Shown here in pieces: positions 54,843 through 64,000 of a stretch of DNA of 64,000 nucleotides. Source of the stretch: Sphingomonas mucosissima. Its GTDB lineage: Bacteria; Pseudomonadota; Alphaproteobacteria; Sphingomonadales; Sphingomonadaceae. How positions within the stretch are numbered: the first letter of the stretch is position 1; each line of letters opens with the position of its first letter. The notes under the pieces were generated by a model that saw only the letters and a list, made by a program, of their open reading frames with translations, was not told the DNA's origin and ran no database searches. Where the stretch lies: NCBI RefSeq assembly GCF_002197665.1, contig NZ_NBBJ01000004.1:230643-294642 (forward strand), read 5' to 3'. A program made the position numbers and the translations under genes.

Positions 54843-55082
54843 ATGCGCGCCCTTCTTGTCCTTCTCGGCATTGCCGCGCTCGTGATTCTTGCGGGAATGG
54901 CGACCGGCTTCATCAACATCGACCAGACCCAGACCGCAAGGTTGCCCCGGATCGAGGGTGGCCAGGCACCCGAATTCAAGGCGGACGTCGGCAAGATCGA
55001 CCTTGGCACCGAACGGAAAGTGATCGAGGTCCCCCGGGTCGATGTGCAGAAGCCCGGCGCGACCTCTACACCGGAACAATAA
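54843..55082 (+). CDS. Small membrane-anchored protein, unknown
   Basis: 79 aa from the ATG at 54843: one N-terminal hydrophobic segment ([23 protein letters not shown], about 2-24) and a polar tail of about 50 residues rich in acidic, Lys and Thr residues ([19 protein letters not shown]). GGAG lies upstream. Probably anchored with the tail in the periplasm. I do not recognise a named family. The ATG at 54756 is a less likely start. Confidence 0.6.
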   Translation: MRALLVLLGIAALVILAGMATGFINIDQTQTARLPRIEGGQAPEFKADVGKIDLGTERKVIEVPRVDVQKPGATSTPEQ

Positions 55083-55153
55083 GTCCGCGCTTGGCGCGTA
55101 GTAAGCGGCTTCCGCCCGTTCAGTTTTCGAGCGGGCTGCCTTAGACGGGCATC

Positions 55154-55603
55154 ATGTTTCCGCTGCCCCCGCCCATGCGCGCCGCTTTAGATGCCGCTCG
55201 CGCAGCGGCGGCGGAGGGCGAAGTACCCGTCGGCGCCGTCGTCTCGATCGGTGACGCTATCGTTGCCGTTGCGGCCAATGCCCCTCGCCGACAATGCGAT
55301 CCCACCGCTCACGCCGAAATGCTGGCGATTCGTGGTGCTGCGCACGCCTTGGGCCGCGATCGTCTAGAAGAATGCGACCTGTGGGTAACGCTTGAGCCAT
55401 GCGCAATGTGCGCGGGAGCGATCGCCCATGCGCGCATCCGGCGGGTCTATTATGGTGCGGCGGATCCGAAGGGCGGGGCAGTGGAGCACGGCCCGCGTTT
55501 TTTCACGCAGCCGACCTGCCATCACCGGCCTGAGCTTTATGCCGATATCGGTGCAGCGGAATCCGCGCGCCTGTTGCGGGAGTTTTTCGCGCAGCGGCGA
55601 TAG
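55154..55603 (+). CDS. tadA: tRNA-specific adenosine-34 deaminase TadA
   Basis: Converts A34 to inosine in tRNA-Arg(ACG). 149 aa; zinc and catalytic residues TAHAEM (His53, Glu55) and EPCAMC (Cys83, Cys86). The VEHGPRFFTQPTCHHRP C-terminal segment is the TadA-type extension. ATG at 55154; no close Shine-Dalgarno site. Confidence 0.94.
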   Translation: MFPLPPPMRAALDAARAAAAEGEVPVGAVVSIGDAIVAVAANAPRRQCDPTAHAEMLAIRGAAHALGRDRLEECDLWVTLEPCAMCAGAIAHARIRRVYYGAADPKGGAVEHGPRFFTQPTCHHRPELYADIGAAESARLLREFFAQRR

Positions 55604-55687
55604 GGTCCTCGCAGCACGAAAGAGGCGGCGGCGAGGGATGGCAGAACGGCGGCATGCCGCTCTGCTCCCCCAGGCCGCCGCGGCCGA

Positions 55688-56371
55688 TCAGTTGCGGTAG
55701 CCCACTTCGCTTTCCGAAATCGGCACGATCTTGATCTCCACCCGGCGATTTGCCGCGCGGCCATCCTCCGTCTCGTTGCTCGCGATCGGCTGAGTTTCGC
55801 CAAAGCCGCGTGTGCCGATACGCGCACGGGTGACCCCGCGGCCGGAAAGATAATCGGCGACTGCCGCAGCGCGGCGTTCCGACAAGGCCTGATTATAGCT
55901 GTCGCTGCCGTTCGAATCGGTGTGGCCGTACACGTCCACAAAGGTGCGGTTATAGTCGCTCAGCACCTTGGCGACTTCATCCAGCGTGCGCTGGAACTGC
56001 GGCTGAACGGTTGCCGAATCATAGGCAAAATTGATGCCGCTGGGGATGTTGAGCAGCAGGTCGTCGCCCTGACGCGTTACCTGCACATCGGTGCCAGCGG
56101 TACGGGCGCGCATCTCGCGCTCCTGACGGTCCATGTAAGCGCCAATCCCAGCGCCTGCGATGCCGCCAATGCCAGCACCGACGATCTTTTCCGTGCGGTC
56201 CCGGCGCCCGCCGACAAGATCGCCAAGCAAATAACCACCAAGCACGCCGCCGATGCCGCCGATCGCCGCCTTGGAGATTCGCTGTTGGCCCGTTTCAGGA
56301 TCGGTGGTGCAGCCGGCGGTGGTCGCCAACAATGCGCATCCGGCAATCGCCGCGGTGACTTTCCGCTTCAT
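55688..56371 (-). CDS. OmpA-family lipoprotein with glycine-zipper domain (YiaD-like)
   Basis: 227 aa: lipobox TTAGC (Cys21), glycine-zipper region (GGIGGVLGGYLLGDLVGGRR and GAGIGGIAGAGIGAY), then a C-terminal OmpA peptidoglycan-binding domain with YGHTDSNGSDSYNQALSERRA and RGFGETQPIASNETEDGRAANRRVE. Likely anchored in the outer membrane and bound to peptidoglycan. It is convergent with tadA and divergent from the CorC-type gene. Confidence 0.92.
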   Translation of the reverse strand: MKRKVTAAIAGCALLATTAGCTTDPETGQQRISKAAIGGIGGVLGGYLLGDLVGGRRDRTEKIVGAGIGGIAGAGIGAYMDRQEREMRARTAGTDVQVTRQGDDLLLNIPSGINFAYDSATVQPQFQRTLDEVAKVLSDYNRTFVDVYGHTDSNGSDSYNQALSERRAAAVADYLSGRGVTRARIGTRGFGETQPIASNETEDGRAANRRVEIKIVPISESEVGYRN

Positions 56372-56502
56372 TGTATCTCATTCCTCCATGATCTGGCGGG
56401 TAGAACCCGCCTGTTTGGCGGCTTGTTCCGCTTCCGTGCTGAACCGTGGCTGACACAGGGAGTTGTCGACGACGAGAAATCCCGCCAAGAGAGCCATTCA
56501 TC

Positions 56503-57798
56503 ATGCCACCGCCGTTCCCCTGGATCGACGTCCTGATCATTCTTGCGCTGGTCGCCCTCAACGGCGTCTTCGCGATGAGCGAGCTTGCGATTGTTTCTGC
56601 GCGCAAAGCGCGGCTGGACGCCATGGTGCGTAGCGGCCGGCGCGGTGCCCAGGCGGCGATCGACCTCGCTGCCGATCCGGGCAAATTCCTCTCAACCGTG
56701 CAGATCGGCATCACCCTGATCGGCATCATCAACGGCGCCTATTCGGGCGCAAGCCTGGGCGGCCCAACCGGGGCGCTGCTCGAATCGGCGGGTGTGCCCT
56801 CGCACATTGCCGGCAATCTCGGCGTGGCGCTTGTTATTGGTCTGACGACCTATGCCTCGCTGATCATCGGCGAGCTTGTTCCCAAGCAGATCGCCCTGCG
56901 CAACCCCGAACCGGTCGCCGTCTGGATTGCGCTCCCCATGACCTGGCTTGCGTCCCTGACCAAGCCGATCGTGTGGCTGCTCGATGCATCCAGCGGGCTG
57001 ATCTTCCGCCTGCTGAGGCTCAATCGCGAATCGGATGAGCATGTCACGGCCGAAGAACTGCACCTGATCGTGGCCGAGGCTTCCAAGTCCGGCCTGATTG
57101 AGGAGCATGAGCGCTCAATCATTTCCGGCGTGGTGCGGCTTGCTGACCGTCCGGTACGCGAAGTGATGACACCGCGAACGGAGGTCGATTGGCTGGACGC
57201 AGGCCTCAGCGACACGGCTATTCGTGAGAAGCTTCTTGCTACGCCGCACAGCCGCTTGCCAGTAGCCGATGGATCGATCGACGCCGTGATCGGCGTGGTG
57301 CAGGCGCGCGATGTTGCGGCCGCGCTTGCGCGTGGCGACACGCTCGACCTTCGAAAACTGGTGCGCAAGGCGCCGTTCGTGGTGGACCAGATCGACGCGA
57401 TGGACGCGCTGGATGCGCTGCGCCGTGCGGAGGTGCCGATGGCGCTGATCCACGATGAATATGGGCATTTCGAGGGCATCGTAACGCCGGCGAACTTGCT
57501 GGCGGCGATCGCGGGCGAGTTTGCGTCAGACGCCGAACCGGGGGAAGCGCCCAATATCGTGGTGCGGGACGACGGAACGCTGCTCGTCGCCGGTACGACC
57601 GCCGCCGATTCGCTCGCCGAGCGGTTGGGGATCGAGCTTCCCGAGGACCGCGACTATGCGACGGTGGCGGGTTTGGCGCTGGCCGTGTTCCGACACCTGC
57701 CGGGTGAAGGCGAAAGCTTCGTTGAGCAAGGCTGGCGGTTCGAGGTTGTTGATCTGGACGGCCGGCGGATCGACAAGCTGCTGGTAAGCGAAGCCTGA
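56503..57798 (+). CDS. Hemolysin C/CorC-type transporter with CBS pair
   Basis: 431 aa: N-terminal DUF21 transmembrane domain (about 6-190, containing IIGELVPKQIALRNPE), a CBS pair (PVREVMTPRTEVDWL ... GVVQARDV ... DALRRAEVPMALIHDEYGHFEGIVTP), and a C-terminal CorC_HlyC domain (RYATVAGLALAVF type segment, about 350-431). Thought to be magnesium/cobalt-related transporters or resistance proteins; the hemolysin name is historical. ATG at 56503 chosen over 56446 because it starts the membrane domain. Confidence 0.9.
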   Translation: MPPPFPWIDVLIILALVALNGVFAMSELAIVSARKARLDAMVRSGRRGAQAAIDLAADPGKFLSTVQIGITLIGIINGAYSGASLGGPTGALLESAGVPSHIAGNLGVALVIGLTTYASLIIGELVPKQIALRNPEPVAVWIALPMTWLASLTKPIVWLLDASSGLIFRLLRLNRESDEHVTAEELHLIVAEASKSGLIEEHERSIISGVVRLADRPVREVMTPRTEVDWLDAGLSDTAIREKLLATPHSRLPVADGSIDAVIGVVQARDVAAALARGDTLDLRKLVRKAPFVVDQIDAMDALDALRRAEVPMALIHDEYGHFEGIVTPANLLAAIAGEFASDAEPGEAPNIVVRDDGTLLVAGTTAADSLAERLGIELPEDRDYATVAGLALAVFRHLPGEGESFVEQGWRFEVVDLDGRRIDKLLVSEA

Positions 57799-58006
57799 TC
57801 TGATCAGCCGGTGGCGAAGGTTGCTTGCCCCGCTGCCAGCTTCGCGTGATACAGCAGGCGAGGTAACCGAGTAGACAGCTGCGCCATCCGGACGATCCAC
57901 ACGCACCTTTGCGTCGGTTCCTCATCCCACATGGGGCCGCCGCGTGCTTCAATCCGTAGCTGAGCGACGGCCCTAACCTGAGGGCGCACGCCTCATTCTC
58001 AAATGC

Positions 58007-58888
58007 TCACGCCACGCTCTCACCACCCGCGATCGGCTCAACCCGCTGCCGGCGGCCTGGCGCCGTCGCAACGAGGTACAGCCCGCCCGCGATCATCGGA
58101 AGGCACAGCAATTGTCCCATGTGGATGGTGGTCGCGAAGAAGGTGCCGGCAAACTGCGAGTCCGGTTCGCGGAAGAATTCCACAAAGAAGCGCGCGACCC
58201 CGTAGCCTGCAAGGAAGACGCCGACGAGCTTGCCCGGCTGGTACCGCGCGTCGGTGCGCCAAAAGAAGAACCACAGGATGGCGAAGAGCGCGATGCCTTC
58301 AAGCCCCGCCTCGTAAAGCTGGCTCGGGTGGCGCGCCGGTTCGGCAAAGCCGGCGGGCACGGTGCGCGAGAATATGATCCCCCAAGGAACGTCCGTCGGC
58401 TTGCCCCAAAGCTCACCATTCACGAAATTCGCCAGGCGGCCGAAGAACAAGCCGAACGGCACCACACATGCGACGTAATCGTGAATGCGCAGCCAGTTCA
58501 GGCCATTCTTGCGGGCAAACAGGACAATGGCGAGGCTGGTGCCGATGACACCGCCGTGGAAGCTCATGCCGCCATCCCACAAACGCAGGATCCGTAGCGG
58601 GTGCAGGATCATGTCCGGGGCGTAGAACAGAACATAGCCGATGCGTCCGCCCAGGATAATGCCCAAGGTGGCATAGAATACCAGGTCGTCGGCGTGGCGC
58701 CGCGCCATCGGCGCGCCGGGCTGCGCCAGCAGCTTCAGCAGATACCACCAGCCAACGACGATGCCTGCGATATAGGCGAGGCTGTACCAGCGTAGCGTGA
58801 AGAAGCCGATGGAGAAGACGTCCGGGTGTAACCCGAGATCGTCAAAGCGGATATGGCCGGCGGCCGCGGCGTACATGGGCAGGATCAA
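58007..58888 (-). CDS. lgt: Prolipoprotein diacylglyceryl transferase
   Basis: Adds diacylglycerol to the lipobox cysteine of prolipoproteins; inner membrane. 293 aa, multi-pass, with the signature [22 protein letters not shown], and [23 protein letters not shown] (catalytic/phosphatidylglycerol site). The start is the TTG at 58888, 8 nt from GAGGG; ATG 58876 is an alternative. The window also holds several lipoprotein substrates (lptE, DUF3576, NodT). Confidence 0.95.
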   Translation of the reverse strand: MILPMYAAAAGHIRFDDLGLHPDVFSIGFFTLRWYSLAYIAGIVVGWWYLLKLLAQPGAPMARRHADDLVFYATLGIILGGRIGYVLFYAPDMILHPLRILRLWDGGMSFHGGVIGTSLAIVLFARKNGLNWLRIHDYVACVVPFGLFFGRLANFVNGELWGKPTDVPWGIIFSRTVPAGFAEPARHPSQLYEAGLEGIALFAILWFFFWRTDARYQPGKLVGVFLAGYGVARFFVEFFREPDSQFAGTFFATTIHMGQLLCLPMIAGGLYLVATAPGRRQRVEPIAGGESVA

Positions 58889-58953
58889 GGCTTTTCCCTC
58901 TGGCGTCGCGCCTGCATAAGGGCGCCAGAGACCAGGACCAAGCGGAGAGACGC

Positions 58954-60663
58954 ATGAAGAGCGAACTAGATCTCAAAATGGACGCGACCATGGCCGCGTT
59001 GACGGGCGAGGGCGGCCCGCTCGCACTCGGGTCCATCGAGCGGTTTGGCCAGACGCTACCGATCATTGCCGCAGCACCGCCCACGTTGCCCGCCTACTTC
59101 GCCCATTACAGTCAGCAGCACGCGGCGACCGAGTTCCTCGTCGCGGGCGCAGAACGGCTTACCTACGCTGAGATCTATGCCAAGGCGCAGGAAGTCGCTT
59201 CGGCGCTGGTCAGCGGGTTCGGCGTGAAGAAGGGCGATCGCGTTGGCATCGCCGCACGCAACTCTCCGTCGTGGATCGTCATCTACATGGGCATCCTGAT
59301 GGCGGGCGGCGTCGCCACGTTGCTCAACGGCTGGTGGCAATCTGAGGAGCTTCAGGCGGGCGTCGAGGATGTCGGATGCACGCTGGTGTTCGCCGATCCG
59401 CCTCGCTGCAAGCGCCTTGCCGCCCTGCCGCAACTGTCCGCCATCGTAGTCGAGTTTGACGATCTGAAGCCGCTGGCCACCGCCTTGGAGCCGATTGTCG
59501 CTAAGGCGGCGGGCGACGCCACAATGCCGGCGCTTGGCCCGGATGATCATGCCACCATCCTTTTCACCTCCGGATCGACCGGCCAGTCCAAGGGTGCGCT
59601 CTCCACCCATCGGCAGGTGACGCAGGGCGTGTTCAACTATCTCGGCTCTGCGCTCATGATGCTCGCCCTCGCCGCGCAGGAAGGGCAGGCGAGTGGGCTG
59701 CAGCCCTCCACGCTGCTGAACGTGCCGCTGTTTCACGTAACGGCTGAAGTACCGGTCTTCCTCCAGTCGTTCGCGATCGGTCGCAAGCTGGTGCTCATGC
59801 CCAAGTGGGATGCCGAGGAGGCGATGCGCCTCATCGAGCAGGAGAAGATCACCTATTTCGTCGGCGTGCCGCTGATGAGCTTCGAGATGCTCAACCATCC
59901 CAGTCGGCACAAATATGATCTATCGAGCGTCGCCGACATCGCTGCGGGCGGCGCGCCGCGCCCGGTGGAGCACGTAAAGCGTATCAACGAGGAAATGGAG
60001 GGCGCGCCGCTGATTGGTTACGGGCTCACCGAGACGAATGGCGTCGGCACCGGCAATTGGCGCACCAACTACCTGGCGAAGCCCAATTCTGCCGGCCGCC
60101 CATCGATGCCGTTGGTCGATCTCGCCATCCTGGATGACGCGGGCAAGCCAGTGCCGCAGGGGGAGCGCGGCGAAGTTTCGATCCGTTCGGCCGCCTGCTT
60201 CCAGGAATACTGGGGCAAGCCTGAAGCTACCCAGGCCTGCTACACCGCAGACGGTTATTTCCTGACCGGCGACATCGGCTATCTCGACGAAGACGGGTAC
60301 CTCTTCATCGTCGATCGCAAGAAAGACATCATCATCCGCGGCGGCGAGAACATCAGCTGTCAGGAAGTAGAAGATGCGCTCTATCAGCATGCGGAAGTCG
60401 CCGAAGCGGCGGTATTCGGCCTAGCGGATGAAAAATTTGGCGAGGTCCCGGGTGCAGTGGTGCGTTTGGCTCAGCCGGGCGCCGTGACCGTGGACGATCT
60501 GAGCGCGTTCCTGACCCAGCATATCGCGGCCTTCAAGGTGCCCCAGCGCATCTGGCTGGTCAGCGAGCCGCTTCCCAAGCTCGGCACCGAGAAGATCGAC
60601 AAGGTCGGCTTGCGCAACAAATACCGCACGCTTGCCGCGGCGCAGGCCGAGACGTCGGAGTAA
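58954..60663 (+). CDS. AMP-dependent acyl-CoA synthetase/ligase (long-chain type)
   Basis: Activates a carboxylic acid to an adenylate and then a CoA thioester. 569 aa with A3 P-loop [14 protein letters not shown] (about 202-215), A5 [10 protein letters not shown]7 GYFLTGDIG and [21 protein letters not shown] (A8), and the C-terminal lysine in GTEKIDK. The N-terminal part carries the [14 protein letters not shown] start of the class. The substrate (fatty acid, bile acid or aromatic acid) is not readable. ATG at 58954 with GGAGAG upstream; lies back to back with lgt. Confidence 0.9.
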   Translation: MKSELDLKMDATMAALTGEGGPLALGSIERFGQTLPIIAAAPPTLPAYFAHYSQQHAATEFLVAGAERLTYAEIYAKAQEVASALVSGFGVKKGDRVGIAARNSPSWIVIYMGILMAGGVATLLNGWWQSEELQAGVEDVGCTLVFADPPRCKRLAALPQLSAIVVEFDDLKPLATALEPIVAKAAGDATMPALGPDDHATILFTSGSTGQSKGALSTHRQVTQGVFNYLGSALMMLALAAQEGQASGLQPSTLLNVPLFHVTAEVPVFLQSFAIGRKLVLMPKWDAEEAMRLIEQEKITYFVGVPLMSFEMLNHPSRHKYDLSSVADIAAGGAPRPVEHVKRINEEMEGAPLIGYGLTETNGVGTGNWRTNYLAKPNSAGRPSMPLVDLAILDDAGKPVPQGERGEVSIRSAACFQEYWGKPEATQACYTADGYFLTGDIGYLDEDGYLFIVDRKKDIIIRGGENISCQEVEDALYQHAEVAEAAVFGLADEKFGEVPGAVVRLAQPGAVTVDDLSAFLTQHIAAFKVPQRIWLVSEPLPKLGTEKIDKVGLRNKYRTLAAAQAETSE

Positions 60664-60681
60664 GCGTTGCTGGTTCGGTCG

Positions 60682-60709
60682 GACACGTCGGGCTCAGCCC
60701 CGACGTGTC
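60682..60709. terminator. Hairpin between the ligase and LLM genes
   Basis: GACACGTCGGG / CCCGACGTGTC, an 11-bp perfect stem with a 6-nt loop, 19 nt after the ligase stop. No T-tract, so termination is only likely. Confidence 0.5.
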
Positions 60710-60809
60710 ACGACTGACGATAGGGCATCGTTCCTGATAGTCTCACGGGCGACGATGCCTGCGGCTGACCGTCAGGAAACCAGTCACTCAGCCCTGGCAG
60801 AAGCGCTGC

Positions 60810-61826
60810 TCAGCGCCAGCCGAGCGCCGGTGCCACATGCGTGAGGATGCTCTCGATTACATGGGCATTGTAATCGACGCCCAATTGGTTCGGCACGGTG
60901 AGCAGCAGCGTGTCGGCCTCCGCAATAGCCTCATCTGCACGTAGCTGCTCGACCAAGCGATCTGGCTCCGCCGCATAGGAACGTCCGAAGACCGCGCGCA
61001 TATTGTCGATTACGCCGATCTGGTCGCTGTCGGCCCCAGCGCCGAAATACTGCCGGTCGAGATCGTTCATCAGCGCGAAGATCGAGCGTGACACTGACAC
61101 GCGCGGCTCGCGCGCATGGCCGGCTTCTTTCCAGGCGGCGCGGTAGGCCCGGATCTGCCTCGCCTGTTGCACGTGGAACGGCTCGCCGCTCTCGTCCGCC
61201 TTTAGCGTGGAGCTTTGTAGGTTCATCCCCTGCTGCGCAGCCCAGATCGCCGTCGCATCGGACGCGGAACCCCACCAGATCCGCTCGCGCAGGCCAGCAG
61301 AGAAGGGCTCCATGCGCAACAGTCCAGGAGGATTTGGAAACATCGGCTGCGGGTTCGGACGCGCGAAGCCTTCACCCTTCAGCAGCTCGAAAAACACCTC
61401 GCCATGGCGGCGGCCCATGTCCGCATCGGTGGTGCCCTCCGCTGGCGAATAGCCGAAATAGCGCCAGCCTTCGACCACCTGTTCGGGCGAACCGCGGCTG
61501 ATGCCGAGCTGGAGCCGGCCACCGCTGATCAGATCGGCAGCCCCGGCGTCTTCCGCCATGTAGAACGGGTTCTCGTAGCGCATGTCGATCACGCCGGTCC
61601 CGATCTCGATCCGGCGTGTGCGCGCGCCCACCGCGGCAAGTAGCGGGAATGGCGAGGCGAGCTGGCGTGCAAAATGATGGACGCGGAAATAGGCACCATC
61701 CGCGCCGAGCTCCTCTGCGGCGACGGCGAGCTCGATAGACTGAAGCAGCACGTCGGCGGCAGAGCGCGTGGCCGAGTGCGGAGAAGCCGACCAATGGCCA
61801 AAGGAGAGAAAGCCGATCTTCTTCAT
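60810..61826 (-). CDS. LLM class flavin-dependent oxidoreductase
   Basis: Bacterial luciferase-like monooxygenase, probably using FMN and an external reductase. 338 aa: start KKIGFLSFGHWSASPHS, GADGAYFRVHHFARQLASPFPLLAAVGARTRRIEIGTGVIDMRYENP (the family's TIM-barrel core) and DLISGGRLQLGISRGSP. The ATG at 61826 matches family starts. Substrate unknown. A near-consensus parS-like sequence lies in the gene at 61165-61180. Confidence 0.88.
   Translation of the reverse strand: MKKIGFLSFGHWSASPHSATRSAADVLLQSIELAVAAEELGADGAYFRVHHFARQLASPFPLLAAVGARTRRIEIGTGVIDMRYENPFYMAEDAGAADLISGGRLQLGISRGSPEQVVEGWRYFGYSPAEGTTDADMGRRHGEVFFELLKGEGFARPNPQPMFPNPPGLLRMEPFSAGLRERIWWGSASDATAIWAAQQGMNLQSSTLKADESGEPFHVQQARQIRAYRAAWKEAGHAREPRVSVSRSIFALMNDLDRQYFGAGADSDQIGVIDNMRAVFGRSYAAEPDRLVEQLRADEAIAEADTLLLTVPNQLGVDYNAHVIESILTHVAPALGWR
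61165..61180. other. parS-like sequence, degenerate
   Basis: TGTTGCACGTGGAACG; two positions differ from the palindromic parS at 33392 (position 5 and the last base). Within the LLM gene, 26 kb from the canonical sites. Confidence 0.3.
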
Positions 61827-61965
61827 GCTGAGCAATCCTGGTGGCCGCACCGCCACCATGCGACGCGGCAAGTTGGCTCAGAATATGGGGCGCACGCCAG
61901 ATCGGCCAAGGTGACGATCAGAGACGATTCGTTTCGCGCCCGACGTGTCTAGGCTTCCTCGACGA

Positions 61966-62754
61966 TCAGAACGGGAGCCAGTTCGATTTCTGCGTGAACT
62001 TCATATAACCGACATTGACGCCCGCTCGATAGCCAACGCCGAGCCGCACTGGGATCAGCACGATATTGCCGCGCCGCAAATAGGTCGCGGCAAACCCGCC
62101 GATGAAATACAGGCGTCCCTCGGCGGCGGGGAAACGGCGGTACAGATCAGCGGTATCGTACAGGTTGTAGACCAGCACGAACACCTTGTTAGCGTCCCCG
62201 CCAACGTCAAAGCCGACAGAGGGGCCCGTCCAATAGACCGGCATCTGCCCTTCCACCTTGTGGGTCATGACGCCCGATCCGTAGCGCAGGCCCACCACAA
62301 AGGCGCCCGCCGCCTCGCGGCCCGCAATATAGGCGTTGGGCTCGCCCTGTTCGGACAGGATCTTTTCGATAATGGAGGCGAAGCCTTCCGCGCCTTTGCC
62401 GAACACGTCTTCGCCCGCACCGATCAGATCGTCGCGCTTGAACGTGGTATCGGCTTGAGTCGTGGCCCCGGCGCGTGCTTCGGCGCCGGGCGAGCGCATG
62501 GGCTCAGGAGCGGGAGTCTGGGACGGAAGCGGGGCTTCCAGTGGCGACGTATCCTGATCGACTGGCCCGACATTGTTCGACGTCGGTTCACGATAGCTCT
62601 GCGCGGGCGCGCGCGCCGGGGGCGGCGGTACGCGGGGACCAGAAAGGTCGCCATCGATCGACTGGTTGGGATCGATCGTCCGCACTTGGGCGGGCGCCCC
62701 GCCTCCGAGCGAGGTGGCGATCATCGCCATGGCGATCATGAACTTGCGCATCAT
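61966..62754 (-). CDS. DUF1134 / EipA-like envelope protein
   Basis: 262 aa with a signal sequence (about 1-23), a Pro/Ala-rich linker (PPPPARAPAQ, PLPSQTPAPEP), then the DUF1134 domain from about 120: GEDVFGKGAEGFASIIEKILSEQGEPNAYIAGREAAGAFVVG, YWTGPSVGFDVGGD and GVGYRAGVNVGYMKFTQKSNWLPF. In Brucella EipA is an envelope-integrity and virulence protein; in this organism only an envelope role is inferred. Start at 62754 or the next ATG at 62751, with a GGGGGAAC site. Confidence 0.88.
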   Translation of the reverse strand: MMRKFMIAMAMIATSLGGGAPAQVRTIDPNQSIDGDLSGPRVPPPPARAPAQSYREPTSNNVGPVDQDTSPLEAPLPSQTPAPEPMRSPGAEARAGATTQADTTFKRDDLIGAGEDVFGKGAEGFASIIEKILSEQGEPNAYIAGREAAGAFVVGLRYGSGVMTHKVEGQMPVYWTGPSVGFDVGGDANKVFVLVYNLYDTADLYRRFPAAEGRLYFIGGFAATYLRRGNIVLIPVRLGVGYRAGVNVGYMKFTQKSNWLPF

Positions 62755-62926
62755 TGTGTTCCCCCGGGCAGGCCCCGATCGGATACCATAACCAAGCCGG
62801 TGATGTCTCAGCAATGAACAGTGCGGCGGATCGAGTCGGCCATGCGCTGGAGTGAATCGACCGGGGACGTTGCCAACGGTTGATCAGCCGTTCGCACCTC
62901 GCTATAGCCGCGCTTCCGCCAGGCCC

Positions 62927-63016
62927 GGAGACGTGGGTGAGTGGCTGAAACCAACGCTTTGCTAAAGCGTCGTACGGGAAACCGTACCGAGGGTTCGAAT
63001 CCCTCCGTCTCCGCCA
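62927..63016 (+). tRNA. tRNA-Ser (GCT anticodon)
   Basis: 90-nt class II tRNA with a variable arm (CGTACGGGAAACCGTAC). Acceptor stem GGAGACG/CGTCTCC, anticodon arm ACGCTTTGCTAAAGCGT with anticodon GCT, T-arm GAGGGTTCGAATCCCTC, and an encoded CCA end. Reads AGC/AGU. Confidence 0.96.
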
Positions 63017-63725
63017 CTCAGTCCTGACTATCCTATTTCTCCCTGCGAGTTGCTCCTGGAAGGGCGCAGTTCCGCGCGATTTCGCGCGTGCTCCGTACCT
63101 GGGAGAGCGCAACCGGGACCGCCGTTGCGGAGGAATTCGGGACACTTCTCCGGCGCTCTCCGGGACAGTACGGAATGCCCCAGGCCCTACTTTCCAGCGG
63201 AGTTTTCGCGGCGTTTGCTCTCCTTTCGATCTCTCCTCCTCAGCACCTGTCGCCCATCGCGTTTTTCCCTGTTCCAGGCCGATTTACAGGGAATAGTCTC
63301 GCCCAATGGGATCTGCGGCTCATCCTGGCTGCAGAAAGCTCAGCTTTTCTGCGGGCTCGACGCCGGAATTCCCGTGAGCCTGAAACAGGGAATTATCCGC
63401 CCTAACAAGGAGCGTGGAGACGCCGAACAGGCATTTACTCGAAAGCATCAGTGAATAGCGGCTGCTCGTGGTGTTGCCGGGTCTAGCGAGTTCCGATTGA
63501 CATAAAATGTCTGCTTAGCGGTTGTTTTTGTTGGATAATGTTGACGGTCGGCTGCCTTGATGGTAGTAGCGGCCACGGAGGCGAAGCTCTCCCCCGAGCA
63601 TCAGAAGCCATTCGGCAGAAGCAGCATGGGATCACAATGATTGCCCTTTTCATCTGATTGGGCAGGCGAGTGGTCGCGCGTCTTTGCCGGTCATCCCGTC
63701 TGTCCGTTTTTCTTGAGGAACTGAC
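63017..63725. other. Gene-free stretch downstream of tRNA-Ser, possible island attachment region
   Basis: No protein frame here looks real; the longest (63050-63454, + strand) has no family likeness and ambiguous composition. The DNA is less GC-rich than the rest of the window in parts (for example 63483-63560, with TGACATAAAATGTCTGC and TGTTTTTGTTGGATAATG) and contains repeated CAGGGAAT/TTCCCTG-type motifs (e.g. near 63266, 63289 and 63385), as seen next to integrated elements in related bacteria. Probably a tRNA-adjacent insertion boundary. Confidence 0.45.
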
Positions 63726-64000
63726 ATGACGAAGACTGCGACACGCAAGAAAGCTGCCGACCTTCCCCCTGTGCTCGAACAGCGGCTCGGGCCCATCAGT
63801 TATCGCCCGCTTGCCGACATTCAGGCCTATGCCGGCAACCCGCGCAAACATGCCGACAAGCAGATCGTGCAGCTGATGGCCTCGATGCGCCACTTCGGCT
63901 TTGCGCTGCCGCTGCTGGTCGATGTGCACAATGTGCTCATCTGCGGCCATGCGCGGCTCGAAGCGGCCCGCCGGCTCGGCCTTGATAATGCGCCGGTCTT
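63726..64000 (+). CDS. ParB-like nuclease-domain protein, probable N-terminal part of a DNA methyltransferase (partial)
   Basis: Cut by the window end; about 91 residues are visible. After a Lys/Ala-rich start (TKTATRKKAADLPPV) it reads ISYRPLADIQAYAGNPRKHADKQIVQLMASMRHFGFALPLLVDVHNVLICGHARLEAARRLG, the ParB/Srx-type fold with the N-P-R-K and G-H-x-R-L-x-A motifs. This domain occurs fused to N4/N6 adenine methyltransferases of phages and integrated elements. ATG at 63726 with GAGGA upstream. It differs from the chromosomal parB at 31653. Confidence 0.78.
   Translation, partial: MTKTATRKKAADLPPVLEQRLGPISYRPLADIQAYAGNPRKHADKQIVQLMASMRHFGFALPLLVDVHNVLICGHARLEAARRLGLDNAPV

Noticed and set aside
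62808..63017. Frame on the - strand across tRNA-Ser
   Set aside because: It is the complement of a well-folded tRNA gene.
63050..63454. Protein-coding gene after tRNA-Ser
   Set aside because: Frame has no motif, competing frames of similar length overlap it, and composition is atypical; more likely insertion debris.

Overview
The window looks like a chromosomal segment of a high-GC alphaproteobacterium of the order Sphingomonadales, most likely Sphingomonas or a close relative. The basis is gene content and order recognised from protein sequence: the origin-type cluster dnaQ-coaE-aroE-maf-ppsR / hemE-hemJ-rho, the mnmE-mnmG-rsmG-parA-parB operon, a C40 carotenoid operon (crtY-crtI-crtB), and lineage-typical families (DUF1491, DUF3576, MmcB, PdeM, EipA/DUF1134). 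No database search was possible; all names come from reading motifs and family architecture.

Layout. 1-3507 (minus): tripartite efflux operon (NodT-type outer membrane factor, MacA-type adaptor, MacB-type ATPase cut by the window edge). 3619-9298 (minus): biotin-dependent acyl-CoA carboxylase island holding alpha and beta subunits, an enoyl-CoA hydratase, biotin synthase and a small LprI-like secreted protein. 9404-12610 (minus): mmcB, cell wall hydrolase, DUF1491, thioesterase, ptsN, hibernation factor. 12662-16273 (minus) and 16562-19648 (plus): the conserved origin-flanking genes. The 288 bp between ppsR and hemE hold DnaA boxes and a dense run of GANTC sites and are the probable oriC. 19886-25994: terC, lolA, xth, ribA, a HAD phosphatase, yggS and a short thiE-like gene. 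26059-31472: outer membrane protein, then DUF3576-leuS-lptE-holA. 31653-37179 (minus): six genes joined by 1-4 nt overlaps (small protein, mnmE, mnmG, rsmG, parA, parB), with two parS sites inside mnmG and rsmG. 37302-43523: dienelactone hydrolase, sulfate assimilation (cysD, cysNC, cysQ), a divergent LuxR-type regulator, pdeM. 43644-50164: MipA, DUF2141, a sterol-desaturase family hydroxylase and the crtY-crtI-LOG-crtB operon. 50373-52616 (minus): thrS behind what reads as a complete threonine attenuator. 52799-62754: envelope proteins, rpmB, tadA, a CorC-type transporter, lgt, an acyl-CoA ligase, a luciferase-like oxidoreductase and EipA. 62927-63016: tRNA-Ser(GCT), followed by about 700 bp of apparently non-coding DNA and the start of a ParB-domain (probably methyltransferase) gene, which looks like the edge of a mobile island.

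How it works together. The centre of the window is a replication and segregation module: a putative oriC at 16.3-16.6 kb, parAB and parS at 31.7-35.7 kb, and housekeeping genes for tRNA modification, CoA, heme and transcription termination. Around it are metabolic and envelope genes. The most novel-looking signal is the thrS leader: a 22-codon leader peptide with five threonine codons in six, a promoter whose predicted start coincides with the leader ATG, and three mutually exclusive hairpins ending in a T-tract, all between the promoter and thrS.
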